Below are positions 1 to 10,994 of a stretch of 64,000 bases of DNA, one piece after another. A program made the position numbers and the translations under genes. The stretch comes from Tolypeutes matacus (taxonomy: Eukaryota > Chordata > Mammalia > Cingulata > Chlamyphoridae): the NCBI GenBank assembly GCA_026826555.1, contig JAKSZT010053887.1, positions 62,846,167 through 62,910,166 on the forward strand, given 5' to 3'. Within the stretch, counting starts at the first letter, position 1. The number at the start of each line of letters is the position of its first letter. Under the pieces are notes generated by a model. That model made no database searches. It had not been told where the DNA came from and saw nothing but the letters and a program-made list of their open reading frames with translations.

Positions 1-365
1 TTTAGTTCCCTGAGACCTTGCTGAAATTTTTCCATTATTTTCTTTATCTTTTCTTTCATATGTTCACTTTTAGAGGCACTGTCTTCAAGCTTGCTGAGCC
101 TTTCTTCTGTCTCTTTAAATCTGCTGTTATATGCCTCTAGAGTATTTTTAATTTCATTTATTGTGCTGTTCATTCCCATAAGATCTGCTATTTTTATATG
201 TATGTCTTCAAATTCTTCTTTGTGCTCACCCAGTGTCTTCTTGATGTCCTTAATCTCTTTAAGCATCTCATTGAATTTATTAAGGAAATTTGTTTGAGCA
301 TCTATGATTGTTGTCTCAACTCCTTTATGTCATCTGGAGGCTTAGTTTGTTCCTTTGACTGGGCC
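1..365 (-). pseudogene. L1 ORF1p N-terminus, frameshifted, partial
   Basis: The start codon near 365 opens MAQSKEQTKPPDD, matching MAQSNEQTK at the start of the L1 near 50.9 kb. This frame stops after about 21 codons. A +1 shift then restores a charged, coiled-coil-like stretch (…NEIKNTLEAYNSRFKETEE…) running to base 1. ORF1p is the trimeric RNA-binding protein of the L1 RNP. The frameshift makes this copy non-functional. Confidence 0.75.
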
Positions 366-639
366 ATATTTTCCTGTTTCTTAGCATGGATTGTAATTTT
401 TTGGTTGGTGTCTTAGCATCTGATTTATTAGATATATTTATTCTTGGTCCCTTTTCTCTCTTTAGTCTAGGGCTTTCTATTTGATTGGCTTTGTGCTACA
501 TACACTCTTTTGTACTTGGTTCAACCTAATTTGGAACTTTATAGTGGCTTGTCTTTAGCCAATCTGAATTTTTTCAGTTCTTTTTCATCTATTTCTTGCC
601 CATTCACCCTTGCTGATTGCAGAATAGGAGCCAAGGATG

Positions 640-1350
640 TGATTGGTACTATAAGCCATGGAGGCTGAAGCTTCCCATGTTGCCCCAGGAATGATGAAGC
701 TTCTCCTACCTTTCTCCCCTGCCACAGCTGTGTGCAGTAATCCAAGCTGTGCAGGCCAAGACTGTCTGTGTTTCCTGGGGAGACTGATGAAGCTCCACAC
801 CCCTCTTTACCTGCTTGGGGTGGGGATGGAGCAGCAGACGTGGGCTGCAAACTAAGCCATGTGAGTCAAAACTGACTGCAGTTGCCCAGGTAGACTGATG
901 AAGCACCGGCTGCCCTTCTCTTCTGCCAGGGGTGAGATTAGAGCCTCCAGTGGGCCCAGCAATCTAGTCCGTGTAAGCCAAAAGTGACTGCAGTTGCCCT
1001 GAATGGGTGAGGGAGCACTGTCTCTCCTCCTGCTCTGGCAGGGGCAGGGATGGAGCCATAGATGTGTCCAATAATCTAGTTTGTGTGGGCTGAAAGCAGC
1101 TGCAGTTCCTCAGAGAGGCTGAGGGATCACTGTCGCTTTTGCCCTGTCAGAGGTGGGGATAAATCCACAGAGTGCCCAACCCTCTAGTCCATATGGGCCA
1201 AAAGTGCTTGCAGTTATCCAGAGAGGTTGAGGAAACACTGCCTCCCTCCTATCCTATTGGGAGCAGAGATGTATCCACAGGGTTGTCCCCCTGTCTAGTC
1301 TGTTTGGGTGAAACCATCTGCAGTTGCCCAGAGAAGCTGGTGCATATCCC
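640..1350 (-). repeat. L1 5' UTR tandem monomers, about 110 bp each
   Basis: A motif of the form ctagt-ccgtgt-gcc-aaa-gactgcagttgccc-gag-tga recurs near 737, 848, 959, 1069, 1179 and 1288, with a weaker copy near 640. The spacing is 109-111 bp. Units are imperfect (by eye about 70-80 percent alike) and GC-richer than the surroundings. Tandem promoter monomers are known from rodent L1s. These sit in the same place, upstream of ORF1, so a promoter role is inferred. Confidence 0.75.
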
Positions 1351-1913
1351 CGCCCCCCCCACGACCCCCAGCTTCCTCCTTGCTGGAGGTGTGACTGGAG
1401 CCTAGGCTAGGGCTGCAATGTGACCTGGTTGGAAAGAAGCCAGTTCCAGCCGTCACTGTGATTTTCAATCAGCCCTGCTTACCTTCATGTTGGAGGTGGA
1501 GTTAAAATGGAGGCTACCAGCCTCTTTCCAACTTGGACAGGTTCAAACTTTAGCTGTGCTTAAGATTGGACTTTAGCCAGTCAAATTTACTAAACAGTAG
1601 CTGAAATTGGCACCCAACAGTCTCTTCCTCCCCCGTTTTTGGGAAATGGAGCTTCCAACTCCAACCATGGAATAGCTCCTGAGGTGGTTTGTGCCATCAG
1701 TGGAGGATGGACACCAGTCTCCATGTTGTGGAGTGCTCTAGTCATGAATCTTCCTGCAGATGAGCAGTCTCCTTCTTCCAAGGATGTTGCAGGCTGCTTT
1801 CCTGGTCTCCTGGGCCCTCCAAACAGGTGATTTGAGAGCTCTGGCTGATTACTAGCTGCCCTGTAGGACAAGCCGAATTTTGGAGTTCCTTACTCTGCCA
1901 CCATCTTGCCCCC

Positions 1914-2334
1914 TTATATCTGATTAGCTTTTGACCTAACAATAATTATGGACTTTGTTTTCTATTTTATGAAAGTTGGAAGAACTTTCAAGTTATAATT
2001 AATTTATATCTTGGGTTCTCTTTTAGTAAAAGCAATAACAATATTTTAACTATGTTATAAGTTTCTTTAGTTCGCTTTTAAGATAGATTTGTGACTGTGT
2101 ATGTATTATGTTATTTCCTTTAAATGAAAATTAATCTTCTGTTCTCCAAGTATTTCTTATACTGTCTTGTGTCACAATTACTTGTTGCATATTTCTTTCT
2201 GAATAGATTGTAAAATCCTTGAAGGGAGACATTATTTTTGATTATTTTTTTTACCCTTATAGTGCCAATGATGGAATTCACTATATAGCTGGAATTCAAC
2301 AAAAACTCATTAAATTGAGTTGATTTTATAAGAG
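1914..2334. other. Intergenic stretch with a probable L2 3' tail
   Basis: AT-rich DNA. Bases about 2205-2320 (gattgtaaaatccttgaagg … ggaattcaacaaaaactcat) resemble the 3' end of a LINE-2 in sense orientation. Nothing else is recognisable. Confidence 0.45.
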
Positions 2335-2426
2335 GAAGGAAAGAACAAAAGAAAGAAAGAAAGAAAGGCAAAGAGAGAGAGGGAGGCAGGGAGGGAGGGA
2401 AGGAAGAAGGAAGGAAGGAAGGAAGG
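2335..2426. repeat. GAAA/GGAA microsatellite, left part
   Basis: A purine tract of gaaa units grading into ggaa units. It stops abruptly at the edge of a solo LTR and resumes on the far side at 3020. See the finding on the split microsatellite. Confidence 0.95.
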
Positions 2427-3019
2427 ATTAGTCTGCCAAAGGGTGCCAATGTAAAGTACCAGAAATCGATTGGCTTTTATAAAAAGTATTTATCTGGGGT
2501 AAAAGCTTACAGTTACAAGGCCCTAAAGAGTCCAACTCATGGTTGCTTTCTCACCAAAGTCAGTTGCCACGTGTTGAAGCAAGATGGTTGCTGATCTCTG
2601 CCTGGTCTCTCCTTCTTGGGCTTCCTTTGAAGCTCTTGAGGCCCTGTGGCCCAGTTTCTTCCCGATCTCAGCTGTAGGCTGGCATAGGGCTTATCTCTCA
2701 GGGCTTCCTATATCAGTCTCAACTTTCTTCCCATGGTCAGCTGCAAACAGTCAGGCAAATGGTTAATCTCTCTTCCTGTGCATCTTCTTGGGTGACTGTC
2801 AGTTTATATCAGCTCACCAAGGGGACAGGGACTCAACCTGAGTTATGCCTTACTGACATAGCCCAATTAGAATCTTTAAAGTGATTTTATTGAGTAAACT
2901 TAATCAGAGACCCCTCACTGAATTTAATACAACCAAAGGGTATCACACCCAGAAGAAGATTAGTTTATAAACATAATCTTTCTCTTTTTGGGATTCATAA
3001 ATAATCTCAAACTGTCACA
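2427..3019 (-). mobile_element. MaLR-like solo LTR, copy A
   Basis: Antisense copy of the family that recurs ten times here. In LTR sense it starts TGTGACAGTTTGAGATT and ends in …GGCAGACTAAT, having lost the last few bases at 2427. Typical family blocks are present: the tttacaaacataat region near the start and caccaaagtcagttgccac towards the end. Both flanks read gaagg, compatible with a 5-bp TSD, but the surrounding microsatellite makes that weak evidence. There is no internal retroviral sequence. Confidence 0.8.
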
Positions 3020-3160
3020 GAAGGGGAGAAAAAGGAAGAAAAGGAAGGAAGGAAGAAAAGAAGGAAGGAGGGAGGGAGGAAGGAAGGAAGGGAGGGAGGG
3101 AGGAAGGAAGGGAGGGAGGGAAGGTGGGAAAGAGAAAAAGAAAAAAGAAAAGAAAATGTG
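3020..3160. repeat. GGAA/GGGA microsatellite, right part
   Basis: About 140 bp of ggaa, ggga and gaaa units directly after LTR copy A, continuing the tract at 2335-2426. Confidence 0.95.
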
Positions 3161-3423
3161 AGAGAGGATGAAAAAAGCAATTAAGGTATTTCATGGGGAG
3201 GGCATCCTCTTTTAGAAAAGGGCAGAGACCCTGGGATTAGTTTTCTCAGTGAAAGAATAAACCTTGTTACAGGTTTCAAGTGTCTAAAATTAAGATGAGC
3301 TTCCACAGTAGCAGGCAAAGTTAAGTAGAGATGATGATTTTTTTTTTTTTTTTAACCAGAAAAGCAGATAGAAGGCTAAAATCATAAATAAAATGGCAAT
3401 AACCCTTTGTGGTTTCAGCAGTT
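3161..3423. other. No recognised feature
   Basis: Unique-looking AT-rich DNA with a T17 run near 3338-3354. No coding frame or repeat family recognised. Confidence 0.5.
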
Positions 3424-3625
3424 ATTAATTTTTTGAGTTAATTTTTATTTTTAAAGAAGCTTTAGATTACATAAATGTAACATCAAAAATGTAGGGGATT
3501 CCCATATACCCTACTCCCTTCCCTTCCCACACTTTCCTCCATTAACAACATTTTCATTGATGTAGTACATTTGTCACAATTGATAAACACATATTGAAGC
3601 ATTGCTACCAACCAAGCATCCACTA
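3424..3625 (-). mobile_element. L1 3' UTR end fragment
   Basis: The plus strand reads aggggattcccatataccct … catttgtcacaattgataaa. This is the reverse of the common L1 3' UTR tail (compare 61856-62030, antisense, and 46338-46524, sense). About 200 bp is kept. It is 5'-truncated, with the A-tail mostly lost. Confidence 0.75.
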
Positions 3626-4079
3626 ATTTTTATGGAAGATTGAACCAGATATAAGAGATTACTTTTATAGGAGTGGGGGGCGGGGAGAACAGGGAAGAAT
3701 GTTTGGGGGAGGGAGCAACAGAAATGGAACTTGAAGAATATTATGATTTAGGCCCTCAAACAATAAGGGGAAGGAGAAGGCATTGAAGTCAGAAAGCACC
3801 TCATGAGTAAAGGCTCGGAACCGTGGGGTCTTGAATAGGGAATCGCTGGGACATAGGAGAGTCAAGATTTGAACCCAGTTTCATTGGACAGATTTAAATT
3901 CTCTTCTGGAACTTCAGCTCTTGTCCTTAAATGCTCAAAATGCTTTCTCAACACTGAAACTTTTTTTTAGTATTGTTGCATTGGAATATGAAGGATGAAT
4001 AGAGATTTCTTTGTATAGAATTGTTGAAATGAGAGAAGGGATGGGGTGAGGGTCAGTTGAGTAGCAGAATCTTCCATGG
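3626..4079. other. No recognised feature
   Basis: Moderately G-rich unique sequence with a tract gagtggggggcggggagaac at 3670-3689. I see no family resemblance and no convincing frame. Confidence 0.45.
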
Positions 4080-4225
4080 TTTGTCTTTAGAGATCATCTG
4101 GCCTTCCCCACTCCTCTTAAACTTATATGCTCACTAAAGCTCAAAGAGGTTAGACAACTTGGACAAAACAATACAGCTGGTTAGTGCCAGAGCTATGCCC
4201 AGATGTAGTCATCTGTAATGTGGTC
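4080..4225 (-). mobile_element. MIR SINE remnant
   Basis: gctcaaagaggttagacaac followed by acagctggttagtgccagag matches the reverse of the MIR core (ctcag/gaggttaag … acacagctagtaagtggcagag). Ancient and diverged. Confidence 0.65.
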
Positions 4226-4242
4226 CAGGAATCTTTCTTTAG

Positions 4243-4410
4243 TTTGGCAAAATGGTATCGTGGAAAGAGCTCAGATTGTAGAAGACAGGGCTGATTTAAA
4301 GCATGGCTCCTTTAGTTATATGTGAACTAAGAAATTCTTTGACTGTAGCCTTCTCTTTAATTATGGATAATGGATAATCTTATTTGCCTCATGGGCTTCT
4401 TTTGATGATT
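4243..4410 (+). mobile_element. MIR SINE remnant
   Basis: The plus strand reads tatcgtggaaagagctcaga…, the MIR head (atagtgg-aagagc-cagact), then a diverged body (tgtgaactaagaaattcttt…). First of three adjacent sense MIRs. Confidence 0.65.
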
Positions 4411-4417
4411 AGACACT

Positions 4418-4616
4418 ATGTTATAGTTGTTAAGACTGTGGTAAAGTTCTTAAACATTCTGTGCCTTGATAGCCTTATATCTAAAGTGAAAATAATTGCA
4501 CCTATGCATAGAAATGTTGTAAGGATTACATTGATTAATTCCTCAAAAATTGTTAATCCATCTAAGTGTTTAGGACAGTGCCTGACACACAGTAACTGCT
4601 GAATAGTTATTATAAA
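4418..4616 (+). mobile_element. MIR SINE remnant
   Basis: Contains cattctgtgccttgatagcc, then aaagtgaaaataattgcacc and a clear MIR tail ggacagtgcctgacacacag. Sense orientation. Confidence 0.75.
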
Positions 4617-4629
4617 CATCCTTGTTAAT

Positions 4630-4862
4630 GGAGCAGGACCTAGAGCTGGGGTTGCCTAAGTTCAAATCCTTCTTCCATGCATCCCTTCTCACCTTCGTGA
4701 CCTTGGTGAAGGTCATGCCTCAGTTTAGTTATCTATAAAATGCTAATCATAAGAGTACCTGTCTAATAAGTTTATTGTAAAGATCAAATTACTAAATATA
4801 TAAGTTAATAAATAAAGCACGGCACTTAGAGCAGTGTTTGGTACATGCCGAACACTATAAAA
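4630..4862 (+). mobile_element. MIR SINE, nearly full length
   Basis: Starts gagcaggacctagagctggg, continues with ttcaaatccttcttccatgc and the CORE region gtgaccttggtgaaggtcat…cctcagttta, and ends in a tail with agtgtttggtacatgcc. It is the best-preserved MIR in this cluster. Confidence 0.8.
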
Positions 4863-5369
4863 CTGCTAGTTGCTTTCTGGTTGTCATTTTATATCCCAGT
4901 GATATAATTTTATGGAATCTACAAAAAAACATGGGTTTAAAGGTTTAGAATAAGTTTTAATGTAAATATTGACATGACTACAGAGAAACAGTGAAAACAG
5001 AGAAACACTCACCACACAAAGGTATTGACACACAAGGGTATTGAGTGTTTAAAGAGATGGCTTTTTAAAATCTTTAAACTGATATAGTTCATTTCTAGTT
5101 ACCAGTTAGTCCTTATTCCAGGGAATTAATAATTTCTTCTCTTTGCCCTGAGGCTCTGGTCTCATTAAAGCTGAAGTAATTGTAGCTTCTTCATGGGGAA
5201 GGTAGATATTCTAAAGAACAAAGAAGTAATTGCTCAGCTTGGGTTTCAAACCAAACTTTTTATTATACATATATAGATAGATAGATATAAAATATATATG
5301 TAGTAAATATATATATATATATGCTTAGAAAAAGGTAGCTTTTAAAAAATTTAGCAAATCTATTTTTCA
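4863..5369. other. No recognised gene; short AT microsatellite
   Basis: Unique AT-rich DNA. Bases 5265-5325 are a compound TA/GATA-like tract (atatagatagatagatat … atatatatatatat). No frame of note. Confidence 0.6.
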
Positions 5370-5970
5370 AGATTTTAAAAATGTGTTTATAGTATTATAA
5401 TTACACAGTTCAAAATTCAAGAAGTATGTGAGCATATCAGGCAAAAATTTTCCCTCCTTCTTCTGAACCTCATCCACCCACTTCATTTGTCCACAGAAGA
5501 CCAATATTGTTAGTTTCGTGTAAACTTGCACAGGTATTTTACAGAATTAACAAGAAGTACACATATCTTTGTTTCCCCTTTGTTACATAAATGGTGCATA
5601 CTATTCAGCATCTTTTGTTTGTTTGTTTTTTTACTTAATATATCTTGGAATGCTTACAAATTAGTACATAAAGAGCCACTTCATTATTTTTCATGCCTTC
5701 TTAATATTCCATTGAATAGAATTACCATGATATTTATTTAACCAGTCTCATATTGATAAATTGTTTTGAATCGTTTACTATTACAAACAATCACACAATG
5801 AATTAGGTCGTAAAAATTTCATTTGTGAAAGCATGATTATATCTAAAAGATAAATTCCTAAAGGTGGAATTGCTGTTCAAGGTCATGTGTATTTAAAATT
5901 TGTTAAATGCTGCCAAATTACCTTCCATAGAGGTAGTACTAATTTACACTCCCACTGGAAATGTATGAGA
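5370..5970 (-). mobile_element. L1M (L1ME-like) 3' portion, antisense
   Basis: The plus strand carries the reverse of an old L1 3' region: aatatcttggaatgcttaca, attccattgaatagaatta, taaattcctaaaggtggaat and tttacactcccactgg. These match, in order, the recurring L1M antisense text. Diverged and without a usable frame. Confidence 0.78.
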
Positions 5971-8900
5971 ACTCTTCAAACTAGACTTCTTAAAATCTAA
6001 ACCAAACATCAGTTTCTTGGTTTCTCCAACTTGAGTTGAAATTCTAGAAAGGGGAGGGCTAGGGACAATGAAATAACACTCAAATAGAATTTTGAGGCTG
6101 GTGCTCACTTGCCTGGCCATCATCTGCAGAGGCAGCAAGCCTCTAGAAAGGTCGTGATTTGACATGGTGCTGTATTCCACAGGCATGGTGGCAATAGCAT
6201 AGTGAGGGAAGGAGAGGTTCCAGGACTGTGAGTCTGAAGGTGGCTTTATAGGGTTTCCCTCAGACCAGGGGGGCATAGAAGATGCACCTTAGGGTTTTGG
6301 GGGCTGACAGAGGGCTTGGAAATGCCAAAGGGAGCAGTGGAAAAGAAGAGAACTGGATTTGGGACAAGGAGGCCTCAGAGGGCAGAGAACCTGCCATCAG
6401 CAGCTATACCACATCTTCTATTTTCAGTAGCAAATGACACCAGTAAGACCAGTTGGAACCTGACAGATATCCATGAGGAATACCCTCTCCTAGGCCAAGT
6501 GATGGGGACAGGGGATGCAGCAGGATAAGATGCCTAGCTAAAGACCAACTAGAAGCAGACACCCATGCCCTAATCAGAGAATAGTATACAAACGTGAATC
6601 ACAACTGGCAGTAGTGCAAGGACTCTATACTCTCCTGCTTTACCCCTTCTGCTCGAATATTTCTTTCCCAATATGCCCAATGCCCTGATCTTGGCTCTCT
6701 TCTCTTCTTTCACTGTTTCCTTTGGTATTCACTCCTAGTCACAGACCACAAAATCTACCCTAACTAATTCAAACAGAAAGAAACTCACAAAACATTATTG
6801 GGAAGCTCCAGGAAACTCCAGAGAAACATGGAAACGAGGTTGAGATGTAAATCCAGCAGCAATGAAGCTGGCAGAAAAACCCAATAGAAACTACAGCCAC
6901 CACTGCTCATTTCCGATTCCATGATGCTAGGGAAGGGATGTTAGAAATTCTGCCACAGCTACCCTAGAATAACCGAGACCTCCACCACTGTGCCTGCCTG
7001 CTTCCCTCCTGTGAGTGTCGACTGCCCCTTTTTGCTGCCCCTTTTGATGTGAAACTGGTTGGAATCGGGCTACATATGGAGCTCTGGCCGTAAGGGTGCC
7101 TGGGGACATCTTTGTTTGGTTTCTTGGTCTACAGAATAAGAAAGCTAGAAAGAAATGTGTTGGGGTGGGTTTTGCATGAACCAGACAAAAGTATCTGCTT
7201 CATCCTATATTTCAACTGTGACCTTTATACTGAAGAGTTCCAAACACATACACATCTGAGCCTCAGGATTGCATTGTCAGCTTCCTACTAGACAGAGAAA
7301 ATGACTTGATTACAGTGTGGAAGCAACACCTCTTTTGAAATAACACCACTTTTTACCGATTCTTTTTCCTAAAGCTAGCCTTTCCCCCTATATTTAGCAT
7401 GCTTGTATGAGGTCTCTGGAGACATGTTCTCACCACCCTGTCTTCTGAGTTTTTCTTACGAACAGATCTTCCTAAGTTCCCTAAGTTGCAATCCTCAGGC
7501 TGAATGCCAGTGGCATTGCTGTCGTGCTTCAGCTGAAAATAGGTAAAAGGAGGAGCAGTTATTTCTTTAAAGGTAAGACATTTAAATTCTGACCCAACAT
7601 GTTGAATGCAAGATGATTAACCATTAAATGCTCTCCTCCCCACTTAAATGCAGATTTGGTTTCTGTGGTTTTTCTGTGTAGGTGGAATTACAGCCTGGAG
7701 CGTGGTGCCCTGGTACACACACCACAGTGGTTCCCACTGGGTCCCAGCACTTTTCAAGTTCCTTGTTCACAGTCCATTTCTCCCAGTCATTCCTGATTTA
7801 CCATGTAATTTTGCTTCTTTTTCCATTTCTTCTCCCCCTACTCTTTATTCACATGTGTTTAAACATTTCTTCTATCCATTGATTACTGCTCTGCTGTTTT
7901 ATCATTGCATGGCCAGTCCTTCAGGTAGTCCAATTACTCCAAACTGATTTTTACAAGCACATTGATATACTTAGAAGGTAGGAAGTGAACATATGCAGCA
8001 GTGAAAAAAATCTTGTTAGATATTTTTGTAAAAGGGAGCTTTGGCCTGAAGGCTGGACCATAGATTTCTGGAGTCAATGTGCCAAAAAGCACGATTATGA
8101 GAAACATTAGAGAGGTCTTTAATTTAAGCATATATGGAAATGCATTTGCATGCAAGAAATGTAGCATCTTGTGTTAGCTGATGCTGTATGTATCTTTGTT
8201 TCCTTTTTCATTTTAAAAGATGCTGTAATCTTTCAAGTCACTGAATGTGGTTAGAGGCTTAGGGATAAAACCTGTAGGCTACTGGTGGTTGGGAAATGTT
8301 GACTTTTTCCCCTTTGCATTTCACTTTCTTTCATTTAGAGAAAATATTGTGATTTTTTTCTTTGTTTCCTGCCTGGAGTTCTTGAAAAGCTTATTCTAAC
8401 AATTCCATTGGCATTTTGCCTACTTGAGCTCTTCCAGTTAAATAATACTTTATGAAGTGCAGGCTTTTCCCTTCCCCTCTGCTATTTTCTTGGTTAAAAT
8501 GTGTTTTGTGTCTTGACTCTTCAGTAAACTTTGTGAGCAAAAATTTGAGACTTTTGGGCATTAGGAATGGTGCACTAATTATTTGGTTTTCAAGAAACAA
8601 GCCTTTTAAAAGAATGGAACATGAGTAATTTTCAATTCTCATTATTTTTTAAAGTTTCTCTATAAATTGCCCTTTTCCCTGTAGGCACAGAAGCTCATTA
8701 TTTAAAGCTACAAAGGTGAATGGTTTTATTTTCACTATACAATTATTCCTGCAAAAGCCAGATATTGATTCTTCTGTTGGATGTAAAGTAATTTTTAAAA
8801 ACTTTTTCCTTATTTATCTTTAAAGATGAGCATTTTAAAGGCATGATTCTGCTTTTTCTAATAAATAACTGCATAACTTAAGTTCTCCACATCATTTCAT

Positions 8901-9242
8901 ATTTGTGTGTATGTCGTGTGTGTGGCAATAATGAGATAGAAAAGGAATTCTGAGAAGTTAATACAAAAAATATCTCTCGTGTCAAATCTTAGGAGTTTTT
9001 TTTCTAAGTGTTTTGAATGAAGCCATTTTTCACAAAGCACTATGTAGTGAAACTAAGTTGAAGAAAAGATTTTCAGTTGAAGGAGGCTTTTTTCATTGTT
9101 TAATGAAACAATAGTACTTTGTTTTCATCCGGTATTTATTGAGGAATAAGAGAAGAGAATACTTCTCTCAACATAAAACAACAATTTTATATTGACTCTA
9201 TGGTACAATAGTTATGCATCTAACATACAAATGTTCATTTCA
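5971..9242. other. 3.3 kb with no recognised gene or repeat
   Basis: Mostly unique-looking sequence. Open frames here (for example 5944-6276 minus and 7648-7947 plus) are short and lack recognisable domains or splice context. 6720-7140 has the feel of an old LTR but I cannot assign it. This is the longest repeat-poor stretch in the first 25 kb and would be the natural place to look for conserved non-coding elements. Confidence 0.45.
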
Positions 9243-9735
9243 TATACCATTGATGGGAGTGCAAACTGGAACAACATTTTTGGAAGACAATTTGGCACTC
9301 TCCATCAAAGTTGAAAATACACATACCTTTACATGCAACAATTCCAATCCTTGGAATTTATTCTGCATATCTACTTGTACATGTATGAAATAAACTATGT
9401 ATAAGGTAGATTACCAAGCATCCCCTCCTATTCTGCAAAGTTGGCAAACAACCATATCCATCTATTGGGTACTGGCTAAATAAAAATTATGGTACGGCCA
9501 TATAATGGATTAGCTTGCATGCATTTAAAAAAATAAAAAAAGGACAAGAAAAGATTGTATGCTCCACCATAAAACTATTTCCAAGGCATTTTGTTAAGTG
9601 AAAATTCACAAGGCAGAATAGTGTGTATAGAATGTTACTGTTAGTGTCACAAAGGGAGAAATAATATATATATATTTGCCTATTTCTGCCCAAAATATGT
9701 CTGGAAAGATGCTGCAATAATCCCAAATAATATCA
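9243..9735 (+). mobile_element. L1M ORF2 3' end and 3' UTR, sense
   Basis: catttttggaagacaatttg, ggaatttattctgcatatc and ggctaaataaaaattatggt match the end of old L1 ORF2 (…lggcatlyti, nkiwy) and the following 3' UTR (gtgtgtatagaatgttac). Many stops; ancient. Confidence 0.78.
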
Positions 9736-9985
9736 GTCACAAGTGGGGATCAAAATTAAGAGGCTGGGTAGAAGATAAGGGAGGACAGAGACCTTTTCTC
9801 AATGGTGTTCTGGTAAACATTTAACAACTTGCTGGGAAGGAAGGGCTGATTTGTCATATTTGCCAACTTCCTTGACGTAAATACTCCCACCCTATCTGAT
9901 TTCAGATACCAATATGATGTCATTGAACACAGAGCTGGGAAGAGCTGCATACAATTGGTTCTTATGCATCAGCTTTAGCACAACA
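9736..9985. other. No recognised feature
   Basis: Unique-looking spacer between two L1 fragments. Confidence 0.5.
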
Positions 9986-10405
9986 GTGGAAAAAACCACA
10001 TGGTCATCTCAATGGATGCAGAAAAGGCATTTGAAGAAATACAGCACCCTTTCTTGATAAAACATTTAGAACACCAGGAATAGAAGGAAACTTCCTCAAC
10101 ATGATAAAAGGCATATATGAAAATCCAACAGCTAACATCCTATTTAATGGTGAATGATTGAAAGCTTTCCCTCTACAATCAGGAACAAGACAAGGATGCC
10201 CACTGTCACCACAGTGATTCAACATTGTACTGGAAGTTCTTACCAAAGCAGTTAGACAAGAGAGAGAAATAAAATGTATCCAAATTGAAAAGGAAAAATT
10301 AAAACTCCCTATTTGCAGATAACATGATCCTAGAAACAGAAAATCCCCCAAATCCTGAATAATCCACAAAAAAGCCCCTAGAGCTAATAAATGAAAGTAA
10401 TAGCT
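9986..10405 (+). pseudogene. L1 ORF2 reverse-transcriptase fragment
   Basis: About 420 bp of the RT domain: atgcagaaaaggcatttgaa (the D-A-E-K-A-F motif), then ggaacaagacaaggatgccc (RQGCP), then tttgcagataacatgatcc. The last encodes F-A-D-N instead of catalytic F-A-D-D. An in-frame TGA at 10215-10217 follows the RQGCP block (caccacagtgattcaac). Both ends are truncated, so this is an internal fragment and not an ordinary 5'-truncated copy. It shares distinctive changes with the L1 near 44 kb. Confidence 0.85.
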
Positions 10406-10979
10406 TTTGTGTTTGAGGGGCACTGGAAAAATAATCATTCTAAGGACTAAGGAATTAGTTGGTATTGCCAAATGACATTTATGCTTTTAAATAGAAAATG
10501 ATAGGTTCAGAGCAATAAATCACCAATTTAAAGCAATAAAAAAAAAAATGAGTATCAGCTGCACTTGGCATCATTTAAAGAGATTCTTGTCTCCTGCAGT
10601 CATGGAGCAGACAGAACTGAAGACTAAGCACACAACTTCATTGTAAGAGTGGTAGAACTTAAGAGAAGTCTGAATTCTCAGCCTTGGCAAGCCTCTTACA
10701 CCAAAGTCAGAGACTGAATTAGGAGGAGTGGGACCCTGAGATTTGGCATAAGAATATCTTGGTAGAGGTCTTTGAGAAGCTTGAACCCCTAGATTCTCAT
10801 GAACCACATGGCCTGCAGAAGTGGCCCACTCCCTCTTATTAGAAGATAGAGCTCCCAACCCTTCCTTGAAGATTATGTAGAAGTCTCAAATGAAGAAGTT
10901 GCTTTATAAGGCAATGTTTTTCCTCCGAAAGATCTGCTTCTACCTTTCCTCCTGGCTACCTGATCAATAACCTGGGTCA
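10406..10979. other. No recognised feature
   Basis: Unique-looking sequence with a short A-run near 10541-10549. A 95-residue minus-strand frame at 10571-10858 shows no recognisable domain. Confidence 0.45.
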
Positions 10980-10994
10980 AATCTCAATATGACC

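Larger units (their letters stand above)
1..1913 (-). mobile_element. LINE-1, 5' end (promoter/5' UTR plus start of ORF1), runs out of window
   Basis: Read on the minus strand, the element starts at 1913 with ggggGCAAGATGGTGGC, a typical L1 5' end. A GC-rich 5' UTR of about 1.5 kb follows, then ORF1 starting near 365 and continuing past base 1. The 5' UTR contains roughly 110-bp tandem units (listed separately). Only the 5' part is visible, so its 3' end and TSD cannot be judged. L1 copies are usually 5'-truncated, so an intact 5' end marks a once full-length insertion. Confidence 0.88.

Noticed and set aside
640..1350. CRISPR-like or satellite array
   Set aside because: Regular spacing, but units are imperfect and lie inside an L1 5' UTR in mammalian DNA; there are no identical direct repeats with unique spacers.
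2120..2449. 109-codon minus-strand frame rich in Ser/Leu/Pro
   Set aside because: Produced by the GGAA microsatellite.
10004..10471. 155-codon minus-strand open frame, one of the longest in the window
   Set aside because: It lies opposite an L1 RT fragment and its translation has no domain; the same antisense frame appears opposite the L1 at 44 kb (44002-44277).
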